Origin: Amphirosellinia nigrospora
Lineage: Eukaryota; Ascomycota; Sordariomycetes; Xylariales; Xylariaceae
Assembly: GCA_004123355.1 (NCBI GenBank)
Contig: SCHM01000005.1
Coordinates: 930,001-994,000, forward strand
DNA length: 64,000 nucleotides
Direction of reading: 5' to 3'
Made by a program: the position numbers and the translations under genes. Of this stretch, positions 35,403 through 46,508 are shown in pieces; the stretch's first letter is position 1, and the number at the start of each line of letters is the position of its first letter. The notes under the pieces are model-generated. The model was not told the DNA's origin. It worked only from the letters and a program-made list of their open reading frames with translations, and ran no database searches.

Positions 35403-37430
35403 ATGCGTTCTCTCCTATCCCACACCGGGATCTTTTTTGCTGGTCTCCTTGCGGGGCTCGGCCAATGTGCCCCATCACAGCCGAGCGGGCTTGAAGTTCG
35501 AGGCTCGGGGTCCTGTAACACCGCTTCAAACCGAGCCTGCTGGAGCCCCGGGTTTGACATCAACACCGACTATGAAACCAAAACACCACCAGGCATTGTC
35601 AGAACTGTAAGTCCAAAAACCTGCTGTTCGTATATAAAGAAACCGTCGGAGCTAGAGATTAACTTGATTGAATAGTTCACCTGGGAAGTAAAGGAATATG
35701 ACAACTGGACTGGCCCAGATGGAAGGGTTAAGAGCAAAGTGATGCTCATCAACAACCAGTACCCAGGACCCACCATCACAGCCGATTGGGGAGATACTAT
35801 TGTCGTGATTGTCAAGAACAGCCTCCGCCTCAATGGCACCTCGATTCACTGGCATGGCTTGCGTCAGCTGGGCACTAATATACAAGATGGTGCCAACGGT
35901 GTGACTGAATGCCCCATCCCGCCTGGAGGAATCAAAACATACCAGTTTAGGTTAACCCAGTACGGGACAACATGGTACCACTCCCACTTCTCTGCGCAGT
36001 ATGGCAATGGCGTCTTCGGATCTATCGTCATTAACGGGCCGGCTTCCCTTCCCTATGATATCGATCTAGGGGCCTATCCTATCTTTGATTATTACCTGCC
36101 GACGGCAGATGAACTCGTAGTGGCCACGCAGCACACTCCTGCCCCACCGCCCAGTAACAACGTCTTGTTCAACGGTGCCAACATCAACCCAGCTGGTAGT
36201 GGCGGTGCTTACTCCAGAATCACATTGACGCCTAACAAGCGTCACCGTCTGAGATTAATCAACCCTTCGGTCGAACATAACTACCAAGTGTCGATCGTTG
36301 GTCACGACAGTGCGTAATTCTCGACTCCATTTTCTTCCTCAGCAACTCCCAGAGCACAATATTTCCTTTTTAGGGTGTGATAATGTCTGGAGGTTTCTGG
36401 AACCCTCACGGTTCATGTTCTAAACGGCAACAACTGACTTTGAGTGTTGTAGTGACCGTCATCTCGACTGACTTGGTTCCGGTCAACAGTCTGACCGCGA
36501 GTAACGTCTTCCTCGGGGTGGGCCAGCGTTTGGACGGTGCGTAATTCTCCGAGCCATTTCCTTCCTATTCAACACCCTGAATGGCAATAACTGACCCCGA
36601 GTGTCGTAGTGATCATCAACGCCTCGAAGACGCCGGGGAATTACTGGATGAACGTCACCCTACCGGCAGCCAACCTCTGCGGCACATCATTAAATACGGC
36701 ACCGGCCGCCATCGTACAATATTCAACGGCCCCGAGAGGCATCCCAACCGATCCAGGCACTGTCCCACCTAATCCAGGATGTCGTGATTCCTTAGACTAC
36801 GTCCCGGTCGTGACGCGCCAGGCACCGCTGGACCAATTCACGGCTAGCCTCCAGAACACGCTCGATGTGACGCTCCAGACGTCACCCCTCGTGATCTGGC
36901 AAGTCAATGGCTCAGCCATCAACGTCGACTGGGACCGGCCGATCCTGGACTACGTGCTCAAAGGGAACACGTCATACCCGCCGTCGGAAAACGTGATCAT
37001 GATCAACCAGAAGAACGTGTGGACGTTCTGGGTGATCGAGAATATATCGCCGGTGCCGCACCCGATGCACCTGCACGGGCACGACTTCCTAGTTCTCGGG
37101 GCGTCGGACACAGGCGCAGGCAAATTTAACCCGGCTACGGACACGGCAAAGCTGAAGGGCGCCAACCCCACGCGGCGCGACGTGACGATGCTACCTGGTA
37201 ACGGGTGGCTGGTGCTCGCGTTCCGCTCCGACAACCCGGGCAACTGGCTCTTCCACTGCCACATCGCGTGGCACATCAGCGGCGGGCTGAGCGTCGACTT
37301 CCTCGAGCGCGTGCCGGAGCAGAAGGCGCAGATCAGCGTCGTCGACCAGGCGGCCTTCCAGACCAACTGTGCCCTGTGGCGCAATTACTTTGATCACAGC
37401 GGCATCGTCAAGATCGATTCGGGTCTGTAG
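35403..37430 (+). CDS. laccase-type multicopper oxidase, intact, secreted
   Basis: Oxidises phenols and reduces O2 to water. Four exons (35403-35606, 35676-36309, 36453-36536, 36610-37430) give 580 residues with no frame break. A signal peptide is seen (MRSLLSHTGIFFAGLLAGLG, cleavage probably near QCAPS). Copper motifs: HWHG (residues 125-128), WYHSH (167-171), HPMHLHGHDF (from 458) and HCHIAWHISGGL (523-534), so the T1 and the trinuclear site look complete. L534 at the position after the T1 His region fits a Leu-type (class 2) axial site. N-glycosylation sequons are frequent. The C-terminus ends exactly DSGL, the tail typical of ascomycete laccases. Introns 2 and 3 are members of a repeated intron family. 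The role could be lignin/melanin/defence; no partner gene in the window decides it. Confidence 0.93.
36310..36452 (+). repeat. laccase intron 2, introner-like copy A (143 nt)
   Basis: Starts GTGCGTAATTCTC and ends CAACAACTGACTTTGAG then TGTTGTAG. Phase 1 (A|TG). It aligns over its whole length with the intron at 46215-46356 (142 nt), including CAGCAACT, AGAGCAC and ATTTCCTTTTT blocks in the same order. Confidence 0.8.
36537..36609 (+). repeat. laccase intron 3, introner-like copy B (73 nt)
   Basis: Starts GTGCGTAATTCTC and ends AATAACTGACCCCGAGTG then TCGTAG. Phase 1 (G|TG). It looks like a shortened copy: both ends match copy A, while the middle ~70 bases are missing. Confidence 0.8.
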
Positions 37431-38729
37431 CTGAGTTTCATCGCCATCTCTCCCTCTCTCCCGATTTTTCTTCATATTATTAGTATAATAAACAGGGTTT
37501 CTGAAAAGGCGGAGGGTGGCATCCTGCTTCCGACTTCTATGTATATATATATTTGAGTGGAGTTATATATTGACGAGCACTGGTAACACGCGGTGCTGGA
37601 TGAGTTGTGCCAACAGCTGCACGCAATACATACATATTATATGACGTGTTTGTCATAGCCAACCTGTGTGTATTATATGTTCAAGGTTGTTGTGTGGTGT
37701 ATCACCTTTTCATCTGGAGCCTACCTACCTACCTACAGTAAGTGGGTAGGTAAGACATGTTGCAAGTGAAGTTCGGCAGTTGTGGGAGCATTTGATGGAT
37801 CAACCAAATTGAACTTGTTTGACTGGTGGGGAAGGAATTTCCATCTTGGGTATGTGGAACCTTGAGATGTCAGGTTTCTTGATTGATTCCAAAGTCGCTA
37901 AGCGCATCTAGCGTATATAGCCGGACCGATGATAGTTGCATCTACAGTGCCCTTTGATCGCTATAATTACTTACCTGCTGCCACCTGTTCAATTGCCTAC
38001 CTAACCTTACCTAAGGTATGTAGTTGCTCGCTGCCCGAGCTTTCTTTCCTGTTCCAGCATTGTGATCCGGGCAGCAACATATTAGAAGACCATCATCACA
38101 AGCCCGTCTTCCCCACTGACAGGCGAGGTCCATGCTGCTAATTACTCCGTATTTCTCGCATACCAGTGCCGGGGCTTGGTTACATCGTGGTGGACTATTG
38201 ATGCCAACCCCATCCAACCGTTCAGTGTATCTAGTCTAGCGCAGAATTAAAGCAACGATCGTGCAAAACGGACAACTCCGCTGCCAACCCGGACCGCGCG
38301 TTGACAGCACAACATACACCACAAACAACAACACACACACACGACCAAAACACAACCTTTTCTCCCTGTCCGCCGCCGGACTCGTCCAAGGTACCGCTCC
38401 ATTGCATTCGCCTGCCACCACTCATTCCGATAACCAACGTTCGAACTCGGGCATCAGTATTATCGTCGTCGTCATCATCATCTTCATCATCATCATCTTC
38501 ATCATCATTGTACCTACTTCCAAGTCATTGATCAACTTATAGGACTATATCGTAGCATAGCGTAGTCTGCACTGTCCTCGTCTATCGCAAAAGTATGTCA
38601 GCGCAACCCCCTATTAGACATCCGATTGGGCCCATATCTCGCCGACCCCCCTTCTTTGTTTGCACTGCACTGCATTGCATCGGCATCGGCATCTGCATCC
38701 CACACCGAAATCCAGTACACCATTAAAAT
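37431..38729. other. intergenic with microsatellites
   Basis: 3' flank of laccase (ACCTACCTACCTAC at ~37720) and upstream region of the chromodomain gene. A (TCATCA)-like tract lies at ~38463-38511, and a CA run at ~38330-38341. No gene is supported. Confidence 0.45.
38463..38511 (+). repeat. TCA/TCG trinucleotide microsatellite
   Basis: About 49 bases of TCATCA/TCGTCG/TTCATCA units, ~220 bases upstream of the chromodomain ATG. Confidence 0.85.
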
Positions 38730-40010
38730 ATGGCCGCCCTCTTCAATCTCTGGACCTCTCCTAGCAAGCCGAATAGAGAGTCCATGAATGGCACTGGTCC
38801 CACCCCGAAAGGCACCAAGCGCAGAGCCAAACGCGACCCTTATGACGAAATGGACGACGGTGAGTTGTTGGCTGGCCGGAGACGAGCGCGCCGATAGACA
38901 GACCACTAATTCGGGGATGAATCGTGGGAATAGATGACGACATGATACCCGCGCGCAGAACGCCCGCCTCGCAGCGCACCGCACGATCGCGCCTCTCGTC
39001 TGCGCCCGGAACGCCTGGCTCGAGCAACAAGCCTCGTTCATCGCTCCCTGGCAAGCGTACGATTTCCGCCCTCTCCGTCGTACTGACATGGCTGGACCGT
39101 GAGCTAATGTGAGAGCCTCTTTAGGGCGTCCGGCCGACCGTCGTTAAAGTCACAACAGGGCGATGCGCCAGACACACCTCCGACAGCTCCGGCCGCCACA
39201 GCACCTAGCTCGAACCGCGCAAAGGCCGCAAATGCCGTAGGTGCGTCACTAGACTCGCTCGTACCAGAAGCGCCTATGGGCGGGTTGGGTATGTACCGAT
39301 GCATGCATGATGCGCGCACCCGCGTGCCTCGGCTCTCCTTGTCTGTTACTGATTGTCTCGTCGTACAGAACTTCTTAGTAATAATGCTGCCGACGCGCCG
39401 GCCTCTTCAGCTCCCAAGCCCGAAGCCGAAACGGTCTCAGAGCCGCCTGCGCAGGATACCGGGAAAGGAAAGGGGAAAGGGAAGGGGAAACAAACTGAGA
39501 CCACCGTGATCCAACCGGTGCAGGCCGAAGTATCTGAAGAAGATGGCCGCGAGGAACATGAAATTGAAAAGCTGCTTAAACATCGGATGGCCGGCGACGG
39601 AAGTGGTGCCGTCGAGTTTCTAGTCCAGTGGGTGGGTGAGGGCGAGCAGGACGCAACGTGGGAGGCCGAGGAAGAGATCCAGGAGAACGCCGCAGAAACC
39701 CTATACGAGTACTGGAAGGCCCAGGGCGGCCGGATCGCGGCGCTCTTTCACAAGCCCAAAAACGCACCCCTGAGACGTACCACGTTTTCAAGGTTCTACG
39801 ACATGAGAAGAAGAATCGCGGGGGCTTCCAGTTTGAGGTGCAATGGGTTGGACACCCGCCCACGCAGGGTGAGACGACGATGGAAGCCGAAACCAAGCTG
39901 AAGAACATCGCGCCCTCGGCCCTCGAAAGAAGTACTGGGAAGAAGCGGTCGGGGGTCGCGCTAAATATCTGGCCGCGCGAGGCCGAGCAAAGAAGAGCCG
40001 GATCGAGTAG
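38730..40010 (+). CDS. double-chromodomain protein
   Basis: Probable chromatin reader. Start MAALFNLWTSPSKPNRE at 38730. Intron 1 ends at the ATAG near 38934 (MDD/DDDMIP). A basic Ser/Pro-rich N-terminal region (KGTKRRAKRDPYDEM, TPASQRTARSRLSS) follows. Another intron (GTATGTACC... to TACAG near 39368) leads to a GKGKGKGKGK linker. Chromodomain 1 reads EHEIEKLLKHRMAG, EFLVQWVGEGEQDATWEAEE. Chromodomain 2 reads YHVFKVLRHEKKNRGG, FQFEVQWVGHPPTQGETTME. It ends RAKKSRIE with TAG at 40008-40010. In domain 1 the cage is roughly I/V-L...VQWVG...ATWE; the second domain has T instead of W in the last cage position (GETTMEAE). This is not an HP1: the second module reads as another chromodomain, not a clear shadow domain. 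Two or three single-base losses (near 39100, 39770, 39930) break the frame. Confidence 0.72.
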
Positions 40011-40669
40011 GTCACAGAATCGGCATCAGCCGCTTGCTGCTTACAACAGGATGTCCCCGTACATGGGCGCACATCTTCCCTCATTGGTGACTGGTGGGGG
40101 TGGGGGACCAGTGGTTTCGGGTGCATCGCTTGGGAGTTGAGTGGTGTGGCTCTCTTTTGCTATTGTTTCTGGCGGAAGGATGGAGGACAGCGGCAGGATA
40201 TCGAAAAAAAAGATTGTTAATATGGGGCTTGGCTCGATGTCGGCAGCAGCTGCACGACTTGGGAAGCCTTTTGCAGCCTACAATACGTTTTATAGTCGGG
40301 ATATTGGTTTACTCGTCAACTTGGGCGGGTTTGAAAAGCACGTTTTTAAGCCGTTTTGGCAACGGCTTTGTATATAGCCTTGGCCACAATATACTTTTTA
40401 CCGTTTGCAGCAAGTCTGATCTCCGGTGGACTTGACGCCTTATGTTTACAAGAATGTACCATTCTAAGTTAGGTAGTAGAGTTTCAGCTCTGCCTCATGA
40501 GCATGGGTACGATAAGAAGCGAATTCGTTTCTTTTGCCAGCCTGATCTATAATGTTGTAGATCTCTCTTGTGACACTGAATCGTAATATTAACTAGAGAT
40601 ATAATAGATTTACATTTGTATTTGAGAAGCTTTTACAGGGTATTATTACTCTTATTATGTATACTGAAC

Positions 40670-42309
40670 TTAGGACGGTATAGAAATCTGCGACTCGCCT
40701 AGAAACCGTAGCCAACGCGCCATATCCGCAACTATCGCTTCAGCTAGCTTGGTATCGACAACGCAATCCTGCCAACTACAACTGACGCAGAGCGCCCGCC
40801 TCTGACCGTGATGGGGGAGACTTGGAACGCGGCGCCGCACACCTCGGTGCAGATGGCGAACACGGCATGCTCGATCGCCAGGTGCCGCGATCCTCCTCCT
40901 CCGCGGCCGCCGCTGTTGGCGCGCCCGGGTTGCCGTCGAGGACGCCGAGATTCGTCACGACGAAGGAGTAGGGCCTGGGCTTGCTCGCCTCGGTGCGGAA
41001 CTGCGTCCGCCAGTCCGACACGACCTTCATGAGGCCGACGAGGTCATCCCGGAGGCCACTGTCCAGCCGCTTCTGGATCTCGCCCCGCACGCGCGTCGCG
41101 CATCGCCAGACGAGGTTCACCAGCGCCGGGGACGGGGTCGCAGTCGCGTCCGCGGGCCCCGTCGTCGTGGCCGCGCGGATCGCGCCCACGAGGTCCGCGT
41201 CGAACACGTGCGCCGTCTGCGATACGTAGTTGGCCATGGTGCGCTTCGCCTCGAGGCCCGGCGCCGGTTCGGGGAGATGCCGTCTCAGGTCCAGCGCCGT
41301 GGAGCCCGTGAAGGCGGTCGCGTCCTCGGCGGTATGTGCGCGGCCATGGAGGCGAGGACGAGCGCGTGCAGGAGCCCCGTCACCGTCGTCCGGTGCGCCC
41401 GACACGCCGCCAGCACGTTCCGCAGGACGGGCGCTTCGATGTCGAAGGTGCGCAGCCGCGTCACGAACGGCGTCGCCCGGATCGGGGCCCAGTGCGCGTG
41501 CGCTGCCGGCGAGGACGCGAGCGCCGCCGGCCGCAGCTCCCTCCATGCCGTGGAGATGGCGAACTTGGCCGTGACGGGGAACTTGGCGATCTTTTCGGCA
41601 GGCGCCGGTAGGCCACGTGCTGAGGACGGACTTTCAATATGCGGTTTGTGAGCACAGGACCCGTCCCTCCGCCTCCCCCGACGTGCCGTTGAGAGCGCGC
41701 AGCAGTGTCTCGTGGAAGATCTTGCCGCCCGTTCCATCTGAGAATCCATGGCTAAAGTCGAATATGATATCCACAAAAGGGCGTTCACCAGTCCTGAACA
41801 GGGCGAGCACACGCCATTGTGGTCGGCCCTCCCCGAGGCCTATATAGGCTCGTCGAGATGTTCTCAACCCTCTGTCGCAGTGTCTCCTCGTAGTCCCCAA
41901 CCGCGCCGTCGACGACCTCCCACGTGACGTGATGAGCGAAGTCGAGCCGGTCGACGGCTACCCACCCCGGACGCTTCGTGTCCATGTTGACGACATCGAG
42001 GCGTAGAGCCGGATGCTCGAGTACAACGCGCGCTATGGCGTCTTCGACTTTGGCGACGACCCCCTTGCGGTGTTCTGGCGCCGCGAGAGAGGGCGGGATG
42101 GTGTACCGACTGTTTACTATAGTGCCCTGCAGGAACCCCATATGAAGCATGTGGAATTCATAGCACTCCCTTTACAGACCGAGAGGTACAAGTTAGCTAT
42201 CGTAATCCACAATTCCCGAGCTTTACACCGTTCAGAATTTCACTTACAAGTTTCCGAAGGGACGGATGATCTTGGGCTTCTTATTTCCATCTTTCTTTTT
42301 GGCCGTCAT
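40670..42309 (-). CDS. alcohol acetyltransferase-like acyltransferase
   Basis: CoA-dependent O-acyltransferase of the AATase family (fungal ATF-like, BAHD/CAT fold). ATG at 42309 (MTAKKKDGNKKPKIIRPFGN), intron 42170-42247, then ECYEFHMLHMGFLQGT and SRYTIPPSLAAPEHRKG. The catalytic HxxxDG appears as FSHGFSDGTGG (~41745). Downstream are VLRNVLAACRAHRTTVTGLL, FTGSTALDLRRHLPEPA, MANYVSQTAHVFDADLV, PYSFVVTNLGVLDG and FAICTEVCGAAFQVS. The C-terminus is CSWQDCVVDTKLAEAIVADM with TAA at 40672-40670. About 515 residues. Likely role: acetylation of an alcohol or metabolite hydroxyl; substrate unknown. It lies 3 kb from the laccase and 13 kb from the terpene pair, so membership in a cluster is not supported. 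Several single-base losses, mostly in GC-rich runs, split the frame. Confidence 0.72.
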
Positions 42310-43577
42310 GATGAGATAGTAGGGCGCAGATGAGATCTATCACGATGAGAGCGCATTTCAAAGATATAATTCTAGTACTACTACATGTGATCTATACAAT
42401 CATTTATATGACTAAGGGACGCGCGTGTATAGAGCAGGCAGCGAGGTTTCACGAGAACGGCATCGCCTAGCCGGGTCCGCGGAGGCCGATTTCTTCACTA
42501 GGTACACTACACTATAACCCAAGGCGAGTTTCGGGCATTCATGAAACAACCGGGGGGACTCCACACATTCGCCGCGGCGGACGGCAATTGCCGCCGATAC
42601 TATTCAGATTCTTAGCCTTTTCATAGGCTTATAGTCGCCACCCTGCTACTCTTACACCACGATCCTGCCGTAATGGTGTATATCGTCTCCAGTTCTTACT
42701 CGTTAGAGTAGGCTTAGGACGCCACTTGTTGTGGTCTCGCCCGTTGCGACCGCGTTCACATCCCGCAAAGCTACCTTGGCAGGGTTTCTAGTAGGCGCTA
42801 GTCAGGCGTTGTATCCATCATGTTGAGCAGGGAGTGTTAGAAGTGCGCGAAACTCTGATCAACTCAAAGGCGTCTTAATTGAACCGCAATGTAGAGAGTG
42901 GGAATTAGGACATCTTTGATGCTTGCCGGGTGTTATGACAGGTGATGTTGACAATCCTTATCTGCACATAACCCCTAACATTTGGAAATAGCATCTTTCA
43001 ATAGGAGAAGAGTCTTTTGCCTAAGGGAGGCAATACTTTAGATAGGCAGCCCACTACTTTTTGCCATCCATGCACCTACAACAGCAATTAATGTTGGGGG
43101 ATTGGCAGACACCTTATTCTTGTTCGACCTTCAGGCCGCTACCTACATCTTAGGTGTACGAGGCATCAATACGACTACTCGGTATATCCCTAGAGTCTTG
43201 TTGGTGGCGCGCCCCCGGCAACTCTAAACCACACGGAGGATAGGTAGGTAGGTATGGTTAGTCTGTACCTCTCTATGTCTCTCTTGCCTGTTGATGTAGA
43301 AGAGATGGAGGGGCTGCTACCTACAGGGTGCCATCCAGAGTTTCTCTTTACTCCGTGTGATATGTGCCTTCCCATACATTCCAGGTGTACCTGCCCACTC
43401 TATAACTCTATAATGTCAGATCATTCTAGGCACGCCTATTTCTTCACCTCCGTTGACTCGTCTCTGCACTCATAAACCTTAGATCCTCACCGAGACAAGT
43501 ATGGCCAAGGACACAGCCCTGCGCTGTGGCAAAAGGCCACGCAAGCGGCATGCATCGCTATCTAGTTTTTTAATAAG
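42310..43577. other. intergenic, no gene seen
   Basis: AT-rich on the left. GGTAGGTAGGTA lies at ~43240-43255. Short ORFs (43190-43475) are featureless. Confidence 0.4.
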
Positions 43578-46508
43578 ATGCTCCCGAGTAACCATCCTGA
43601 GCAAGGCGGCACGGCTCGTTCTCACGACATGAAAATGGGTGAACCCAACTCCGCCTACGGAGAACTGGCCATGAATCCCAATGAGTTAACTGGGTGGAAT
43701 CTGGCGCAAAATCGTTCACCTAGACCCCAGCATCGCGGAGCAAGCGCACAAAGTCAGCACTGCAGCGGCCAAAACTGCAGTATGGAGCGAGGACGTACTC
43801 GTGTACGCGACGATACGGGCGAAGTCCCTCAAGTTCCTCAACGAACATGGAGTTTCGGCACAGTCCCACCATCATTGCCATTAAAGTCACCGGGTCTTAA
43901 TATAGTAGAAGAGGGGATTCTCAATAAAGTCAGAGAAAGAGAGGACATCCGGAAACATCGCCGGGGCCTGAAGGAAAGCGGAGACTGGCTCGGTGTACAA
44001 GGTGCCGATCCATACTCGGGTGAGTTTGCGGTGCTCACGCCCACAAGCACATTAAGCTCGGAAATCACTCCGCCTCACACCAGAGAACGATTAGCGGAGC
44101 TAGCACAGATGAAGGAGTTCGCCAGGCTTGCCTACGACCAGGCTAAGTGTGAAGAGGAAACAGAGAGGGAGATAGCTCGTTTGATGAAGGGAAAGTCGAA
44201 GCTCGAAAAGATAGAAGGTGCCAAAAAGGAACTTCGACAACGACGAGAGCTTCCAGTATGGGTTCAACACAAACAACAGTGGTCATCCGCTGCCGAGCCT
44301 GACTTAAGTCCTATCCCACAATCTCTGAGGAGTTGTGAAAGAGAGACTGGTGAGGATGGTGCTGTACCCGTCTCGAGCCCTGAGCTAACTACTTGCGACA
44401 GACTTTGACAATTTCGGGGCAGCCTTCACTCCCAATTCACCACGTCTATCAAATCCTAGAGGCGGCTTTGGCACTCCAGACCAACCTAAACCAGTTGATG
44501 ACGTCGAAAATGCCGAGCCTTCTAAAACTGATCACCGCCAGAGTCCCACGACAGACACTATTGTTCATAATTCCCTAGCTAATACGGACTTTCCAGATAC
44601 TTCTATAAAGACTACTAAGATGTTCTATCCTTCCGGATTCTCAGATGCAGTCGCTTCTCCGTCTCAAGCACAGAGGGCTCGACAGCATTTTTTATGCAGG
44701 CGCCGCCGGAGACCAACCGATCATGGGGAGTTAATCAAACATCCAAGCTCCCAGATGACACAGTCTTCGGCGGGAATGACAGAGAAAAGTCTCATGTTCG
44801 ATTCCAATGTCGACCTTCCTCCGCTCCCTCAAGGCCTGACATTAGCCAATCATTTCAATGTCGACCCTCCCCCGCCCCTCAAGGGATACTTATCCGGGAC
44901 GACCCTCTCCATCTAGTGCCTTGTCAAGAGCAAATGGCGAATATAGGAATCTCATCGGAGCCCATAAAGCGAGTACCGTTCCTAGAAACAGCCACAAGGC
45001 CGGCACAACGCAGTCATAGCGAGACTCGAAAGAACCTGGCTCTTCAGGCAACAACAAACCTTTTCGGCCGGCGACATCCCAAAACCAACCATCCACGGAG
45101 CGTCTTAGAAGACAACGAAGCTACAGTGATCTCATACCAGTCGATGTCGAGAAGGAACACGAAGTCAACACCAGGTTATCAAGAATAATCCCGGTACGAA
45201 GCTCTTCGGCTCAGACGAAACTGGCACGGGCGGGGCCATCACAAATACAGAATCACGGCGCAAGCCAGATTCAGAGCAGTCTAGATATAGATCTCCTCGG
45301 GCACACGCAGGCGACCCAGGACCACGACGGCCAAATACTCAAGAGAGTCCGAGGACTGTGCACCTAGAAGATTATATCAACAGCCAGATGACGGAGAGTC
45401 ACCAAAGAGACCTAAGAGGATCTGTGTTCACACCCACCATCATCACTACTGGCTCCGATCCAGATCCCGATCCCGATCCCCCACACTCGCTCGGAGGAAC
45501 ACCGTCACGTGTGGAGTGTTGGGAAAAAAGGGAGGGTATGATCGTAGGCAACGACGACAAGTCTCTGACGACGCCGAACTCTCAAAGTTGCGAATGGGAA
45601 CTCTCCAGTGCGTCAACCACAGACGACGAGTGTATAATGACACCCACGTCTTCCCGTCCCACGTCGCCACAGAGGAACTCGCAGAGTATCGTGCCCGCCC
45701 ACACGACACCCGAGACAGGTATTGTGTCAACAGGCCCTGCGACATGCCAAAGCCTCCGGCCCAACACGACGAGGCCAACCAAAACAAGGACATACAACTC
45801 AAAATCAGCAAGATGAACGAGGCCGATCCCCCATCCCATCCAAACAAGGACGAGGTCAAGTTGGCTCTTCAGCGTCGAGCGCCCTACGTGCACAGAGAGG
45901 CTATGGTTCGAGCCGCGGCACGGATCGCAATACTGCGGTCGCGGACCGGGGAACTCGCCGCAACAAGCACCCACACGCCAAACCCCCCGACTCGAGACGC
46001 CCAGAAGGAGATCCCCACCATCACAAGTGCCAAGCGCAAAGGTGGTGGTGGTCGCACACTAGAGCGTGATAATATCCGCGTCATAGATGCCAGCCTCCTC
46101 TCGAGCAAGACGCTGAAAGGCGGAATAGACCCTGCCTTATCGTCATGTTTGTGTCCTATATCATAACGGTGGTCATGGTCGCGATAGGCCGCGCGTGTGT
46201 GGTGTGGTCCGTCAGTGCGTAATCCTCGCATCCATCTTCTCTTTAGCAACTTTCAGAGCACCGCATTTCCTTTTTGAGACGTGATGATGTTTCAAAGCTT
46301 CTGACACACCCCCGATTCATGCTATAAACAGCGATAACTGACTCCGAGCGTTGTAGTCAAGCCCATTTTTGATGCGCGGAGTCAGCTCCAGAGACGTGAT
46401 CCCGAGGACCTTGCCGCTGCCGGTCTTTTCATCGTCATTGGGTGTCTTACCATCGCAGCTGCGGTTCGAGCTGTGCTTTGGATTGCTTGTCACTTGTGGA
46501 TTGGGTGA
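43578..46508 (+). CDS. large coiled-coil protein with two C-terminal membrane helices, function unknown
   Basis: I do not recognise the family. Start MLPSNHPEQGG. An early helical segment reads IVHLDPSIAEQAHKVSTAAA. GVQGADPYSGEFAVLTPTST is followed by a Glu/Lys/Arg-rich coiled coil (LAELAQMKEFARLAYDQAKC ... KGKSKLEKIEGAKKELRQRR, nt ~44090-44250). A long disordered Ser/Pro/Arg region spans ~44280-45500, including a GATCCC tandem at ~45460-45481. A basic stretch follows (LRSRTGELAATSTHTP). The C-terminus has two hydrophobic helices: LIVMFVSYIITVVMVAIG before the intron at 46215-46356, and GLFIVIGCLTIAAAVRAVLW after it. It ends HLWIG with TGA at 46506-46508. Several single-base losses shift the frame. 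Length ~900 residues. Tail anchoring by a helical hairpin is inferred. Confidence 0.55.
45460..45481 (+). repeat. GATCCC hexamer tandem inside coding region
   Basis: Imperfect (GATCCM) repeat. One frame reads DPDPDPDP, another RSRSRSP; flanking frames suggest either could be the coding one because of nearby frame shifts. Confidence 0.7.
46215..46356 (+). repeat. introner-like intron copy C (142 nt)
   Basis: Starts GTGCGTAATCCTC and ends GATAACTGACTCCGAG then CGTTGTAG. Phase 1 (GTC A|TC AAG). Removing it joins two hydrophobic segments in one open frame that runs to TGA at 46508, so it is a functional-looking intron. Alignable end to end with laccase intron 2. Confidence 0.8.

Noticed and set aside
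40776-41655. Long GC-rich plus-strand ORFs opposite the acetyltransferase
   Set aside because: They are Arg/Pro/Ala-rich shadows of the minus-strand gene, without domains.
23403-42309. One large biosynthetic cluster from P450 to acetyltransferase
   Set aside because: The cyclase and laccase are separated by 7.7 kb of gene-free DNA, and a chromodomain gene lies between laccase and acetyltransferase. No sequence evidence joins them.
28300-42810. Shared GCTAGTCAGGCGT at ~28300 and ~42797 as a dispersed element
   Set aside because: Similarity does not extend beyond ~13 bases.
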